Source: Deltaproteobacteria bacterium
GTDB lineage: Bacteria; Myxococcota_A; UBA796; GCA-2862545
Direction: 5' to 3'
Length of the DNA: 64,000 bases
Assembly: GCA_007693595.1 (NCBI GenBank)
Contig: REDI01000056.1
Location: 23,823-87,822 of the forward strand
Numbering within the stretch: position 1 is the stretch's first letter; every line of letters begins with the position of its first letter. Both the position numbers and the translations under genes were made by a program. This document shows, in pieces, positions 1-10,500 of the stretch. The notes beneath the pieces are model-generated. The model was not told the DNA's origin. It worked only from the letters and a program-made list of their open reading frames with translations, and made no database searches.

Positions 1-36
1 CGTCTACCCCCACACCCCCGCCCCCTGGAAGTCAAG

Positions 37-618
37 ATGGTCCTGCTCCCACTGCTCCTGGCGCTGCCCGCCCTCGCGGGCCCCACCCCCGTGCCCGTCC
101 CGCGCCTCAACGGCTGCCCCTCGGGCTACCACTCCTCGGGGGACTTCTGCGCACCTGGCTCCTCTGCTCGCTTCGCCATCGAGCGCACGGGGGGCTGTCC
201 GAGCGGCTACCACACCTCGGGGAGCTACTGCGTCGCCTCTCGGGACGACACCCCGCACGCCATCGTCCGGTCTGGCTCTTGCCCCAGCGGCTATACCTCC
301 TCGGGCGGCTATTGCTTGGAACAACGGTCCTCGAGCGCCCGATCCTCGACGGGCAGCCGGACTTCAGCCCTCAAGCCCCAAGCCTTGCCTCGCGACGGGG
401 GCTGCCCCAGCGGATACCACACCTCGGGCGACTACTGCCGCCCCGGCTCCACGGCACGCTTCGCCATCCCCCGAACGCGCGGCTGCCCCAGCGGATACCA
501 CACCTCGGGCAACTTCTGCGTGGCCACCTCCTCGAGCGCCCGCCACGCCATGCCCCGGTCCGGCTCCTGTCCCAGCGGCTATCACACCTCGGGCGACTAC
601 TGCCTCTCGAGTCGTTAG
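37..618 (+). CDS. Secreted Cys-motif repeat protein
   Basis: The 193-residue product starts with a short hydrophobic signal peptide ending near an Ala-Leu-Ala-Gly site, then carries six copies of a unit with the core C-P-S-G-Y-(H/T)-(T/S)-S-G-x-(Y/F)-C, one every 28 to 35 residues. Each unit has exactly two cysteines about 11 residues apart, which suggests one disulfide per unit. The spacers are rich in Ser, Arg and Pro. I do not recognise a named family. The architecture fits an exported, disulfide-stabilised repeat protein. The ATG is preceded by a weak GGAAG. Nucleotide similarity between units suggests growth by internal duplication. The only long reading frame with a signal peptide and a coherent repeat is this one. 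Confidence 0.8.
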   Translation: MVLLPLLLALPALAGPTPVPVPRLNGCPSGYHSSGDFCAPGSSARFAIERTGGCPSGYHTSGSYCVASRDDTPHAIVRSGSCPSGYTSSGGYCLEQRSSSARSSTGSRTSALKPQALPRDGGCPSGYHTSGDYCRPGSTARFAIPRTRGCPSGYHTSGNFCVATSSSARHAMPRSGSCPSGYHTSGDYCLSSR

Positions 619-744
619 CGGCGCCACGCGGTGATCTTGACACGCCGACGGCGTGAGCGGCATGCTCAGAGAGGAGACGGACCGCGAAGCGACGACGGAA
701 GGGTCGCGGACACGCCGAGCGACCAGGGCAGTCCTTTACGCCTT

Positions 745-1230
745 CTAGAAGACGCCTCGATCCGAGGGATCACGAGGCGGCTGTGGGTCGATGAGGCTCC
801 TCGCACCCCGGATCGTGCCCTCTTCGACGAAAGAGGCCATCCAGGCCACCACGCCCAGCGAGAGGAGGATCGCGACGGCGGCGACGTAGGCCCCCATGCC
901 CATGCCTTCATAAATGAGCACCGCCGCGGCGAGCAGCCAGAGCCCCACCGAGGACATCAGGCCCCCAAAGACGAGATTCCATCCAATGAGTCGGCGGATC
1001 TGCCGTGCAGCGATAAGGAGGATGGCCCCCGGAGCCACCAAGAGGATCCCTGCCGAGGCCACCGGAACGTCCCCCGCGGACTTCCCGACGAAGTAGACTC
1101 CGAGGGCTGCGACGATCTGTAGCGCCCCGAGCGCCAGCAAGAGCCGGGCCGGGAGCACCACCATACGCCGGGCGTCCGCGACCACTGCCGCCAGCCGCTC
1201 TTGATCGGTGCGCTCCACCCTCTCCTCCAT
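745..1230 (-). CDS. Small membrane protein, four predicted TM helices
   Basis: This 161-residue protein has a charged N-terminus (about 25 residues), then four hydrophobic stretches (roughly residues 26-48, 58-75, 82-105 and 110-132) and a polar C-terminal tail of about 25 residues. No catalytic or binding motif is visible and I do not recognise a family. It stands alone between a plus-strand repeat protein and a divergent M15 peptidase gene. An internal GTG at residue 5 is preceded by GGAGGAGAGG and may be the true start (position 1218). Function unknown; inner-membrane location is inferred from hydrophobicity. Confidence 0.65.
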   Translation of the reverse strand: MEERVERTDQERLAAVVADARRMVVLPARLLLALGALQIVAALGVYFVGKSAGDVPVASAGILLVAPGAILLIAARQIRRLIGWNLVFGGLMSSVGLWLLAAAVLIYEGMGMGAYVAAVAILLSLGVVAWMASFVEEGTIRGARSLIDPQPPRDPSDRGVF

Positions 1231-1307
1231 GCCCTGGACCCGACCGCGGGCCCGATCCCTTATCTCGTCTAGAGCGGCGGGGCGCCCCCACGAGTTAGCC
1301 TCCCGTC

Positions 1308-2090
1308 ATGCGTACCGCTGCCATCCTTGGACTCACCCTGTGCTGCGCCATCGAACCGAGCCTGGACTCGAGGCCCACCGAGCTCGCGCCCCGAGCTGAG
1401 GCGCCCGCCGACAAAGCCCCCAGTCCGTCCCGGAGCCCTCAGGACGAGCCTCCGCCCATCGAGACCACCCCGCCCCTGACAAGGCCTCCGCCCGACGGCG
1501 CCACCTCCCCCCCCGAGCTCCCGCCGTTCCGAGTCCGTCCCCTCACCTCAAAGGAACGAGAGGAGATGACGGGCGTAACCTGGCGAAAGCAGTGCCCGGT
1601 CGGCCTCGAAGACCTCCGCGCCATCGACCTGCACCACCTCGACATGCAAGGGGCCCGCCAAGCCGGCACGCTGATCGTGCACCACGACGTCGCCCACGAT
1701 GTCGCGGGCGTCTTCCAAGCCCTTCTGCAAGCCGGCTTCCCCTTGACCTCGGTGCGCCCCATGCGCCACTTCGGTGGCGACGACAACGCCTCGATGGCCG
1801 CCGACAATACATCGGGTTTCAACTGTCGCCCGGTGGCGGGAACCCCGCGGTGGTCCGAGCACGCCTACGGCCGCGCCATCGACGTCAACCCTCTGCGAAA
1901 CCCCTACGTTCGTGGCTCCAACGTCCAGCCCCCGGAAGGCAAGGGCTATCTTGAGCGAGATCCTGCGGTGCCAGGGCTGATCACCGAAGGCGACGCCGCC
2001 GACACCGCCTTCTCTGCCATCGGCTGGAGGTGGGGCGGACGGTGGCGGTCCAGCAAGGACTTCCAGCACTTCTCGAAGAGTGGGCGCTGA
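1308..2090 (+). CDS. M15-family (VanY/endolysin-like) D,D- or L,D-peptidase, exported
   Basis: The C-terminal half has the zinc-peptidase M15 signature: S-E-H-x-x-G-x-A-x-D places zinc ligands at His185 and Asp192, and the last ligand is His254 in W-x-S-S-K-D-F-Q-H-F. The family cleaves peptidoglycan peptides; the subtype with a C-terminal D-F-Q-H-F resembles M15C. Residues 1-15 are a hydrophobic export signal, possibly lipoprotein-like because of adjacent Cys residues, though the lipobox is not canonical. Residues 20-80 are a Pro-rich linker that would space the enzyme from the membrane. It is divergent from the small membrane protein upstream. Role in cell wall turnover is inferred from the family. 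Confidence 0.85.
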   Translation: MRTAAILGLTLCCAIEPSLDSRPTELAPRAEAPADKAPSPSRSPQDEPPPIETTPPLTRPPPDGATSPPELPPFRVRPLTSKEREEMTGVTWRKQCPVGLEDLRAIDLHHLDMQGARQAGTLIVHHDVAHDVAGVFQALLQAGFPLTSVRPMRHFGGDDNASMAADNTSGFNCRPVAGTPRWSEHAYGRAIDVNPLRNPYVRGSNVQPPEGKGYLERDPAVPGLITEGDAADTAFSAIGWRWGGRWRSSKDFQHFSKSGR

Positions 2091-2150
2091 GCGGAGCGTC
2101 CAGGTGTGGCGACGGCGGAGGTGCCATCCCACGCGCCATCGGGAGCGGGA

Positions 2151-2924
2151 TCATGCGGTGGCGCGATCCTCGCGGGCGACGACCGCAGGGGTGGCTTCCC
2201 GATGCAGCGCGTAGATCCGATCGCGCCAGGCGAGGAGGTCCGCGAAGTCATCGGCCAGCTCGGGATCGCGCCACAAGGGGCGGCTGGCCTCGCCGAGACG
2301 GAACCAGCGCTCGCTGGCGGGTTCGACGAACTGCAGGGCGCAGGCGGCGGCGATGTCGGCGAAAGTGAAGGAGTCGTTTACGAGGTAGGTACGTCCTTCC
2401 AGCGCGGCGCGCAGGCGTTCGAGATCGTCGCGGAGGACCTGGATCGGACGCTGGTCTTGCAGGGTGGGCGGAAGCTTGCGCGTGAGGAGCCGCGCCCCCC
2501 GACAGCCGAGCATGCCCCCGACCTTGCGGAGCCGGGCCGCCGGCGCGGGGAGGTACTCGCGCACCGCATCCTGGCTGCCACGGACGCGCTCGATGGTGCG
2601 AACCCGCCCGGCCTGAAGCATGCGGTCGGCCCTTGAAGACCAACGCTGGACCTCGGGAAAGGATCGCTCACAGAGCAAGGGATGGAGGCTGCGCTCCGAG
2701 CCGAACCGCGCGATATCGAGCGCGGTCGAGAGGACCCGACCGTCTTTGACCGCGACGGGGGAGCGCAGCGGACCTCGCAAGCGCCGGGTGCGAAGGCGAG
2801 CGCCCGGCGAGCCGAAGATCGGCGTCATGGTGATGCTCTGAAAGGGGACTCCTTGCGCTTCGAGGGCCCATCGAGCCATCTCGGACCAAGGGGAATAGGG
2901 CGCAACATACAGCCGCAACGTCAT
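2151..2924 (-). CDS. Glutathione S-transferase-like protein
   Basis: The N-terminus shows a thioredoxin-fold GST pattern (L-R-L-Y-V-A-P-Y-S-P-W, then a helix and a beta strand leading to a conserved Pro before V-A-V-K-D-G). The C-terminal half is helical with the typical F-T-F-A-D-I-A-A-A motif of GST C-terminal domains. Length (257 residues) fits. The ATG at 2924 was chosen because AGGAGGT lies five bases upstream and the GST domain begins immediately after it; an ATG 12 codons upstream has no such site. Substrate unknown. The middle (residues 110-160) is unusually Arg-rich for a GST. Confidence 0.8.
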   Translation of the reverse strand: MTLRLYVAPYSPWSEMARWALEAQGVPFQSITMTPIFGSPGARLRTRRLRGPLRSPVAVKDGRVLSTALDIARFGSERSLHPLLCERSFPEVQRWSSRADRMLQAGRVRTIERVRGSQDAVREYLPAPAARLRKVGGMLGCRGARLLTRKLPPTLQDQRPIQVLRDDLERLRAALEGRTYLVNDSFTFADIAAACALQFVEPASERWFRLGEASRPLWRDPELADDFADLLAWRDRIYALHREATPAVVAREDRATA

Positions 2925-3052
2925 CACGACCTCCTGGGGCTGCGTTGCATAGCCTGTCACGAGGCGTCACGCCGACCCAGAAGGACCGCACCCGCTAGCC
3001 CGCGAGACCCCTTGGAAGACCATGGACGGGTTAAGACCCCGGTGGAGGTCTG

Positions 3053-4123
3053 ATGCGACCGCTGCTGCTACTCCCCCTGCTGGCCTGCCAGAGCGCCCCG
3101 CTCCCCCCGACACCCGACGATCCGCCGATCGCAGGCTTCCCTCCGACCCCAGCTGTCAGCTCTCCCCGACCTGACCGCGTGGTCGCCACCTGGAGCGAAG
3201 GCCAGCTCACCGAGGCCGACATCGAGGCGCGGGTCGGGCATGACCTTCGGAGCCGTCGAATCAAGTTCTTGCTCGAAGAGTACGAGATCCGCTTACAGGC
3301 CCTCGAGTCCCTGATCGTCGACGAGCTCCTCCGACGGGAAGTCCGAGCCAAGGGCCTCGACGACGTCGACGCCTTGCTGCGACGCGAGGTCGAGTCGAAG
3401 GTCGGCGACCCCACCCCCCAAGAGGTCAAAGACTACTACCCGATCGTCAGCCGACAGCTCAAGGGCATGAGCCCCGACGAAGCACAGCCCTACGTCGAGG
3501 CGGAGCTGATCCGTCAGGCCCAACAACGGCGCTATAACACCTACATCAAGGAGCTCAAAGACCGCGCCAAGGTCGAGATCTCGCTCCCCTACCCCGACCT
3601 CCCGCGCGTCGAGGTCGAGATCGAGCCTCATAACCCGACCCTGGGTCCAAGCGACGCCCCGGTCACCATCGTTCAGTTCGCTGAATATCAGTGCTTTTAC
3701 TGCAATAAAGCCAGACCAACGCTACAGAAACTATTTCAAGACTACCCCGACCAGATCCGTCTGGTCTGGAAAGACTTCCCGCTCTCCAACCACGGCCGCG
3801 CTCTTCCCGCCGCCATGGCAGCCCGGTGCGCGGGGGAGCAAGGCCAATACTGGGAGCTGAGCGATAGGCTCCTCGCGAACCAGCACGCCTTGTCCGACGC
3901 CGACATCACCGGCCACGCCGAAGACCTCGGCCTCGACACCGAGGCCCTGATGGTTTGCATGGACGATAGCCGGCACGAGACCTCGATTCGCTCCGACGTG
4001 TCCTCAGGGCGCAAGCTCGGGATCAGCGCCACGCCGACGTTCTTCATCAATGGCGTGCTCTTGTCGGGGGCACAGCCTGTAGAGCGCTTCCGGGCCGTCA
4101 TCGATCGGGAGCTGGAGCGCTGA
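3053..4123 (+). CDS. Lipoprotein with SurA-like region fused to DsbA-family thioredoxin domain
   Basis: A short signal peptide ends in the lipobox L-L-A-C (Cys12). Residues about 45-180 are helical and charged, resembling the N-terminal chaperone part of SurA/PpiC-type foldases, but no parvulin domain follows. Residues about 190-356 form a DsbA-like (Thioredoxin_4) domain: active site Cys214-Phe-Tyr-Cys217, the W-K-D-F-P-L segment, and the cis-Pro motif A-T-P-T-F-F-I-N-G near the C-terminus. It is therefore probably an envelope thiol-disulfide oxidoreductase. Family proteins of this layout handle folding of secreted substrates. GGAGG precedes the ATG. The gene stands alone before the kinase pair. 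Confidence 0.88.
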   Translation: MRPLLLLPLLACQSAPLPPTPDDPPIAGFPPTPAVSSPRPDRVVATWSEGQLTEADIEARVGHDLRSRRIKFLLEEYEIRLQALESLIVDELLRREVRAKGLDDVDALLRREVESKVGDPTPQEVKDYYPIVSRQLKGMSPDEAQPYVEAELIRQAQQRRYNTYIKELKDRAKVEISLPYPDLPRVEVEIEPHNPTLGPSDAPVTIVQFAEYQCFYCNKARPTLQKLFQDYPDQIRLVWKDFPLSNHGRALPAAMAARCAGEQGQYWELSDRLLANQHALSDADITGHAEDLGLDTEALMVCMDDSRHETSIRSDVSSGRKLGISATPTFFINGVLLSGAQPVERFRAVIDRELER

Positions 4124-4195
4124 TCCCCGCGCTCCTCTCTCGCCAACCCGAGTCCGTGGCTGCGGCGCACGCCGCGCGGTGGCATACTCTTCGAC

Positions 4196-7100
4196 GTGAA
4201 CGACCGACGCCCTCCCGAGACCATCGGCCCCTATCGCATCCTCCGCCGCCTCGGGCACGGGGGCATGGCCGAGGTCTATATCGCCGAAGACGAAGTGACC
4301 GGCGAAGAACATGCCCTCAAGCTGATGATCCAAGGGACGGCCCACGCCGACCGCTTCAACCAGGAGTACGAGGCCCTCACCCGGCTCAACCATCCAGGGA
4401 TCGTGCGCGTCTATCAATACGGCATCCATGAGACCGCCCCTTGGTTCAGCATGGAGCACATCGCAGGCGAGCCCTTACAAGTGTGGATCAGCCGGTTTGG
4501 AAGACCGGGAAGTCCCGCCCGAAACGCCGAGATCATGCGTGCCTGCGCCTTCCTCTTCAACGCCGTTGGCTACGTGCACGACCGCGGCCTCATCCACCGC
4601 GATCTCAAGGGTGGAAACGTCCTGATCCTCCCTGATGGTCGGGTAAAGCTGCTAGACTTCGGAACCGCTCACATCCGTGACAGCATCCGCAACCTCACCC
4701 GGCCCGGGGAGTTCGTCGGGACCCTCGCTTACGCGAGCCCGGAACAGTTCCGAGGGGACGAAGTAGACCACCGGGCTGACATTTACGCCGTGGGCGTGCT
4801 GATGTACCGCATGGTCACAGGAGCCCGACCCTTCGATGCCGAAGATCCCGCCACCCTCGCCCGGATGATCGTCAAGGGAAACCCAACTCCCCCCCAGGAC
4901 CTCATCGAGGGACTACCCCCTGGGCTGAACGATCTCATCCTGCGGTTGCTCGCCCGCAAACCCAAAGGCCGACCCGACTCCGCCTCCCAGGTCGCCGACG
5001 AGCTCGAGCGACTGATCGGGGAGCCTCTGGGGCTTCCTGGCTGGGGCGCCTCGATCCGGCGCGACCGACTGGCCGGCCGCGAGCCCGTGCTGCGAAAACT
5101 CAGACACTTCCTGCGCGCTGCCAAGAAGCCGCTCTTGCTCCTCGGACAGCCGGGCAGCGATCGGAGCCAGGTCGCCCAGTCCTTGCTCAGCGACGCGATG
5201 GCGGAAGGCCTGCAGGGGATCCAGGGATCCTTCGAGCACGACCAGACCATCCAGCCCGTGCTCACCGCGCTCTTGAAGGCCGCGGAGCGCCTCGAAGGCA
5301 TCGACGATCCGAGGGTGGTGCAAGCGATCAGCGCCGTCCGCATCCTGCACCGTCGCGGTCCCGAGATCGCCCTTCGAAACCGGAGTGGCCTCCACGCCGC
5401 CGCGAGCTCGGTGCTGGTCGGGATCCTCCGGGTCGGGGGGCCGACGATGCTCGCCCTGGTCGATGTGCACCGCGCCGACGTGGCGGCGCTCCAACTCCTC
5501 CGTCACTTGCACGCGGTCGCCTCCAAGGGGAAGGTCCGAAGCCGATGGCTCTTCGTCGGGGAGCTTCAAGGCGGGAGCACCCTGCAGAAGATGGTGCACC
5601 ACCTCCCTCCCTCCCAGCGAGTCACCCTCCCTCCCCTCGACATCACCGAGGTCGCGCTGCGTGTGGGCGCCATGCTCGACCGCAGACCACCCCCGACCTC
5701 GCTGGCTCGCACGCTCTACGAGGCCAGCGGCGGCCAGCCCCACTGGGTCGAAGAGCTGGTCTACAAGCTCGTTGAGGATGGCGCGATCCGCATCGTCGGC
5801 AGCGACGGCAACCGCCTCGAATGGGAGCTGCACGGGGAGCTCCAGGTGCCCCGGAGCGCCACCACCCGATTGCATGAGATCCTTCTCGGGCTCCCTCAGA
5901 TCCACCAACGGATCCTCTTCGCCGTGGCCGCTGCGGGTCCTCCGTGCAACCTGAATATGATCGAGGCCGCGCTGGGATGGTCCACCGCCGAGCTGATCGT
6001 GCCGCTCAAGCAGCTCGCCCGCGATGGGTGGATCCGCGTCGATCAGAGCGTCGTGCACCTCACCCAGCCGCTCTTCGAGCGCATCCTGAACGACGATCTT
6101 CATCCCGCGCGCCGATACGTGCTCAACCTCGCCATGCGCGACGCGGTCCTGACCGCTCCGGCCCGACGCACCCACGTCAGGCTCCTGCTGGACCTGAATC
6201 GACCGAACCAAGCGATCGACAAAGCGATCGAGGGCGCCAACCACCGGCTCGATGATCTGGACGCGGTCGAAGCCCTCGAGTTCCTCGCCCCGATCGCCTC
6301 CCTGAGCAGCGAGACGGAGGGCCTCGACCTCGATCGACTGGCGCGGGCGCTGGTGCTCTACGCGAAGTGCCTCTTGATGGTTCGGCCGATCGACCCAGCG
6401 CTCGCGCGTACGCTCCTCGCCCTCAAGAAGATGAGCGAAGACCCGGCGGTGCGATTTCAGCAGATCTTCATCCGCGCCCGCCTTCAGCGGACCTTGGGTC
6501 ACCTGGTCAACCATCAGCGCCAGCTCGAAGACGCCGCCAAGGTCGCCAACGAGCTGGGGGACCCCCGCCTCAAGAGCATGGTTCTCTGTTTTCAGGCGGA
6601 TTCCTTACGGATCCAAGGCCAGATCCGAGACGCCTCGCGCTGCGCCCAGCAGGGCCTCACCATCGCCGAGGAGGCCGGTGAGCTGCCGAAGGCTTGGGCC
6701 AAGGCCCGCCAGGCCTCCGTCATGCTGAGCCAAGGGATGTTCTTGGGAGCCAAAGCCCTCGCCGAGGAGGCGCTGGAGACCTTCGAGCGCCACGAGGATC
6801 GCCGCGGGACCTGGGCTGCGCTCCCCACGCTCACAGCGGTTCTGAAGCTCCGATGTCGGTACTCCGACGCCCTCCGCCTGCTCTACAAGCACCTCACCAT
6901 CGCGCGACGCCACCAAGAGCCCAGCCACACCGTGCGGCTGCTGCTCGCCACCGCCGAGGTCGAGGCCGACCTCTACCGTCTGGGGAGGGCGCAGGAGCAC
7001 CTCGACGAGATCGAGACTCTGATCCGCAAGGGAGAGCAGCTCGACCTGCGGCTCAACGCCACCGTGGTCCGCGGCCGCTTGCTCATCGCCTCGGGCTTGG

Positions 7101-7585
7101 TCCAGCCCGCGAGGATGCTCCTCGAGGATGCCCATGCGCGGAGCCGAGCCGCCGGCTTGACGCCGACCTCGGAGCTCGCCCGTGCCCTCAGCGCGGAGTG
7201 TCTCGCCCACCTCGGCGAGATCCGACCTGCCCGTGACCTCTACGCCTCGGCCATCCTCGGGCTGCTCGGCAGCGGGGATACCGCCGCGCTGGTCGAGGGC
7301 ACCCTCAGCCGGCTCCGCGCCCTGGCGACCCACGACAGTCCCGAGATGCTCACCAAGCCAGTCCAGGGGCACCTCAACCGCGAAGAGCTCGAGGTCCTGG
7401 TCATCGAGCACCGCCTCGCGGAGGCTCGCTACGCCCGCACGTTCCGGCGAACGGTCGAGGCCCGTGCCTACGCCAACCAGACCCGCGACCTCATCGACGC
7501 CGTATCCGACAACCTCGACGAGACCGACCAGGCCGCCCTGCGCCTGCATCCCTGGTACCGTCAGATCCGAACGATTCTCCAGTGA
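4196..7585 (+). CDS. Ser/Thr kinase - ATPase - TPR signalling protein (first of pair)
   Basis: Residues 13-275 are a bacterial Hanks-type kinase: Gly-rich loop G-H-G-G-M-A-E-V, ATP lysine Lys42, catalytic H-R-D-L-K-G-G-N (Asp136), D-F-G at 154-156 and A-S-P-E-Q at 180-184, so it looks active. Around residue 294 an AGREP motif opens an AAA_16/STAND-like ATPase region; its P-loop (G-Q-P-G-S-D-R-S, 317-324) lacks the canonical Gly-Lys pair and may not bind ATP normally. The rest is helical TPR-like repeats. The layout resembles PknK-type kinases. Start is GTG. Its stop overlaps the next kinase by 4 bases, so the two are co-translated. No transmembrane segment is seen, suggesting a cytoplasmic sensor/transducer. 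Confidence 0.92.
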   Translation: MNDRRPPETIGPYRILRRLGHGGMAEVYIAEDEVTGEEHALKLMIQGTAHADRFNQEYEALTRLNHPGIVRVYQYGIHETAPWFSMEHIAGEPLQVWISRFGRPGSPARNAEIMRACAFLFNAVGYVHDRGLIHRDLKGGNVLILPDGRVKLLDFGTAHIRDSIRNLTRPGEFVGTLAYASPEQFRGDEVDHRADIYAVGVLMYRMVTGARPFDAEDPATLARMIVKGNPTPPQDLIEGLPPGLNDLILRLLARKPKGRPDSASQVADELERLIGEPLGLPGWGASIRRDRLAGREPVLRKLRHFLRAAKKPLLLLGQPGSDRSQVAQSLLSDAMAEGLQGIQGSFEHDQTIQPVLTALLKAAERLEGIDDPRVVQAISAVRILHRRGPEIALRNRSGLHAAASSVLVGILRVGGPTMLALVDVHRADVAALQLLRHLHAVASKGKVRSRWLFVGELQGGSTLQKMVHHLPPSQRVTLPPLDITEVALRVGAMLDRRPPPTSLARTLYEASGGQPHWVEELVYKLVEDGAIRIVGSDGNRLEWELHGELQVPRSATTRLHEILLGLPQIHQRILFAVAAAGPPCNLNMIEAALGWSTAELIVPLKQLARDGWIRVDQSVVHLTQPLFERILNDDLHPARRYVLNLAMRDAVLTAPARRTHVRLLLDLNRPNQAIDKAIEGANHRLDDLDAVEALEFLAPIASLSSETEGLDLDRLARALVLYAKCLLMVRPIDPALARTLLALKKMSEDPAVRFQQIFIRARLQRTLGHLVNHQRQLEDAAKVANELGDPRLKSMVLCFQADSLRIQGQIRDASRCAQQGLTIAEEAGELPKAWAKARQASVMLSQGMFLGAKALAEEALETFERHEDRRGTWAALPTLTAVLKLRCRYSDALRLLYKHLTIARRHQEPSHTVRLLLATAEVEADLYRLGRAQEHLDEIETLIRKGEQLDLRLNATVVRGRLLIASGLVQPARMLLEDAHARSRAAGLTPTSELARALSAECLAHLGEIRPARDLYASAILGLLGSGDTAALVEGTLSRLRALATHDSPEMLTKPVQGHLNREELEVLVIEHRLAEARYARTFRRTVEARAYANQTRDLIDAVSDNLDETDQAALRLHPWYRQIRTILQ

Positions 7586-10500
7586 GCCCAAGGCCTGCCA
7601 ACCTCGAACTCCCCAAAGAGATCGGGCCCTATCGGGTCCTGCGCTCGATCGCGCGCGGGGGGAGCGGGCAGGTCTTCGAGGTCGAGGATCCGATCAGCGG
7701 GGAGCACCTGGCCCTCAAGCTCCTGATGAACCGTCGCGCGTCCTACGCACGTTTCTACCGTGAGTACGAAGCAGCGAGCCGGCTGAATCACCCCAACATC
7801 ATCCGGGTCTACCACTTCGGCATCGTCGACGGCATGCCCTGGCAGACCATGGAGCTCGTGACCGGAACGCCGGTCCAACCTTACGTCATGCGAAAGGGAC
7901 GCCCTGGGGACCCACGGCGAATCGACGAAGCCATCCGCCTCGCCCACGACATCGCGGGCGCCCTGCACCACCTGCATCGTCGGGGTCTGATTCACCGTGA
8001 CCTGAAGTCCGCCAACCTGCTCGTCCTGCCGGATGGAAGGATCAAGCTCATCGACTTCGGGTCCACCCGCGTGCTGGACGGCGTGCGCCTCACCCGAGAC
8101 GGCGACTTTGTGGGCACCTTCGCCTACGCCTCCCCCGAGCAGCTCTTGGGTCAGCGGGTCGACGGGCGCGCCGACCTCTACAGCCTGGGGATCCTCCTCT
8201 ACCGGCTATGCACCGGAAAGCGACCTTTCGAGCACGACGACCCCAACCGGCTCGCACGGATGCACCTGCACGATCCCCCCCCATCGCCCAGGCAGCTCTT
8301 CCCCAGCATCCCCGAGGCGCTCGATGAGCTGATCCTCGCCCTGCTCTCCAAGCGACCCGAGGACCGCCCCTCCTCCGGCAAGCGCGTGGCGCGGGCGCTC
8401 GAAAAGATCGCAGGTCGCCCGCTCGTCCTGCCTGGCACCCTGGAACTCGAAGACAGCGCGAACCGGCTCGTGGGGCGCGAGGCCCAACAAGAGGCCCTCC
8501 GTGGCTTCTTGGATCGCGAAGAGCCTGGTTCACTCGCCTTGATCGCAGGCATGGAGGGGGCGGGTCGCACCTCGATCCTCCGCGCGGCGGGCAGCGATGC
8601 GAGCAACCGCGGGTGGTTGGTCTACCGTGCGGTGCTGTCCCCGGGCAAGGACGTCGTGAGCATCGCCCTGGTGCTTCGCCAGATCCTCGATGCCTTGCCC
8701 GACCCCTCACCTCCAAGTATCGGTCAGGCGCGGGTACTGCTCGATCTTGTCAGCAAGGGCTGGGACCTGCGCACCGCTGCCCGGCGTGAAGCCCTGCAGA
8801 AGGCGGGCACGATCTTACTGCGAGCCGCAACGACCCAGACGGAGCGTCCCCTGGTGCTGCTCATCGAGGGGCTGCACCACGCACGCCCCGTGGTGCTGGA
8901 CTGGCTGCGGGACGTCAAACGAGCGCTGGCGCGAACGAAGACGTCGGTGCAGTTCCTCGTGGCGATCGATCCGGTTCAGGATCGCGGCCACCTGAAGGTA
9001 CGGGAGCGCTTCGAAGAAGACCTGTGGGTGACCCTCGACGCGCTCGATGCCCACCAGGTCGGGCTGCTCGTCGGTGCCTTACTCCACCGGCGACCGCCTC
9101 CCCCCATGCTCGCGACTCGGATCTACGAAGCCTCAGGGGGACTCCCCGTCTACGTCGAGGACGTCGTCCGGGCCCTGGTCGAAGAAGGGCTCTTGCAGGA
9201 GCAGCTCAGCGATCCGAACCGGCTCGAGTGGGCGCAGCGCCAAGACATGGCGATCCCGGTCCCCGATCAAGCCCGCGAGGCGGTCCTCGAGGCCTACCGG
9301 CCGCTTCCCGCACTCCAGCGCCGCGCGCTCCAGGCCCTGGCCTATCTCGATGAACAGGCCACGGTCCGCGAGGTGGCGACCGGCCTGGGCTGGTCCCCCC
9401 AAGAGCTCAGCCCGGTCTTGGCTAGCCTGCGAGCGAACGGGTGGATCGAGCCCGGAGGGGACCACCCCGACGCGGCCCTACGGTGGAGGCAGAACCTCTC
9501 GCGCCAGGTCGTGCGCAAGATCTGTCCTCCGGACCGGCGGCGGATCATCATGGAGCTCATCAGTCGCGCCTCCGCGCTCACTCGCCGCTCCTTGGCCCAG
9601 GTCGAGCTCTTGCTTGAGACCGAGCAGATCGGCGAGGCTGTCGAGAGCGCCATCGTTCAAGCCCAAGCCTTGCTCGCCGAAGACCGGCCGCTGACCGCCC
9701 TCAACCTCCTCACGCCGGTGGTTCAGAAGGTCACGGGTCACCACCGGATCCCCATGGCGCGGCTCGCGCGCCTCTACCTGCTCCACGCGCGCGCCTTGGT
9801 CATCGTGCGGCCCCTCGATCCCGAGCTCCGGCTCTCGCTCAAGCGCGCTGCAAGCTTCGGACGAGGCGACCTCTTCGCGGCCGAGACCTCCGTGACCCTC
9901 GCCACCCTGCAGCGCCGCATCGGCCACCTCGACAACTACCGCCGGCACCTGAGCGAGGCCTGGAAGCAAGCGCGGCACGTGGACCCCCCTCCCACCACCG
10001 CCATCGAGATCGCGGTGGAGCTTGGACTGTCCAACCTCAGCGCTGGGGACCAAGAGCGCGCCTCGCAGTGGTTCGAGCGGGCCAAACAGACCGCTGAGCG
10101 ACGCCCCGAGCCCCGCATGCTCGCCTTCGCCGAAGCCGGCTTCGCCCACCTGCGCCTGGCGCGAGGCGAGCTGCGTAGCGCCGAGGCCGCCTCGCTCGCA
10201 GCGCTGCAGCTCTTCGAGAAGGCCTACGACACCGCAGGCCTGACCTTGGCTCTGCCGGTGTGGTCGCAGGTCATGCGCCACCAGGGCCGGTTCTCGGAGT
10301 CGATCGATCTGCTGACTCGGATCCTGCCGAGCCTACGCCCCCGCGAGAACCTCAGCCCGTACGTCACCCTGCTGGTCGCGCTCGCCTGGCAGGAGGTCGA
10401 GCTCGGGCGCCTGGGTCGCGCCCAGGAGTGCATCGACGAGCTCGCCGCCACCGTCAGCTCGGGAGAGATGCTCGTCCTGCGCCTCGAGGCCCGACTCGCA

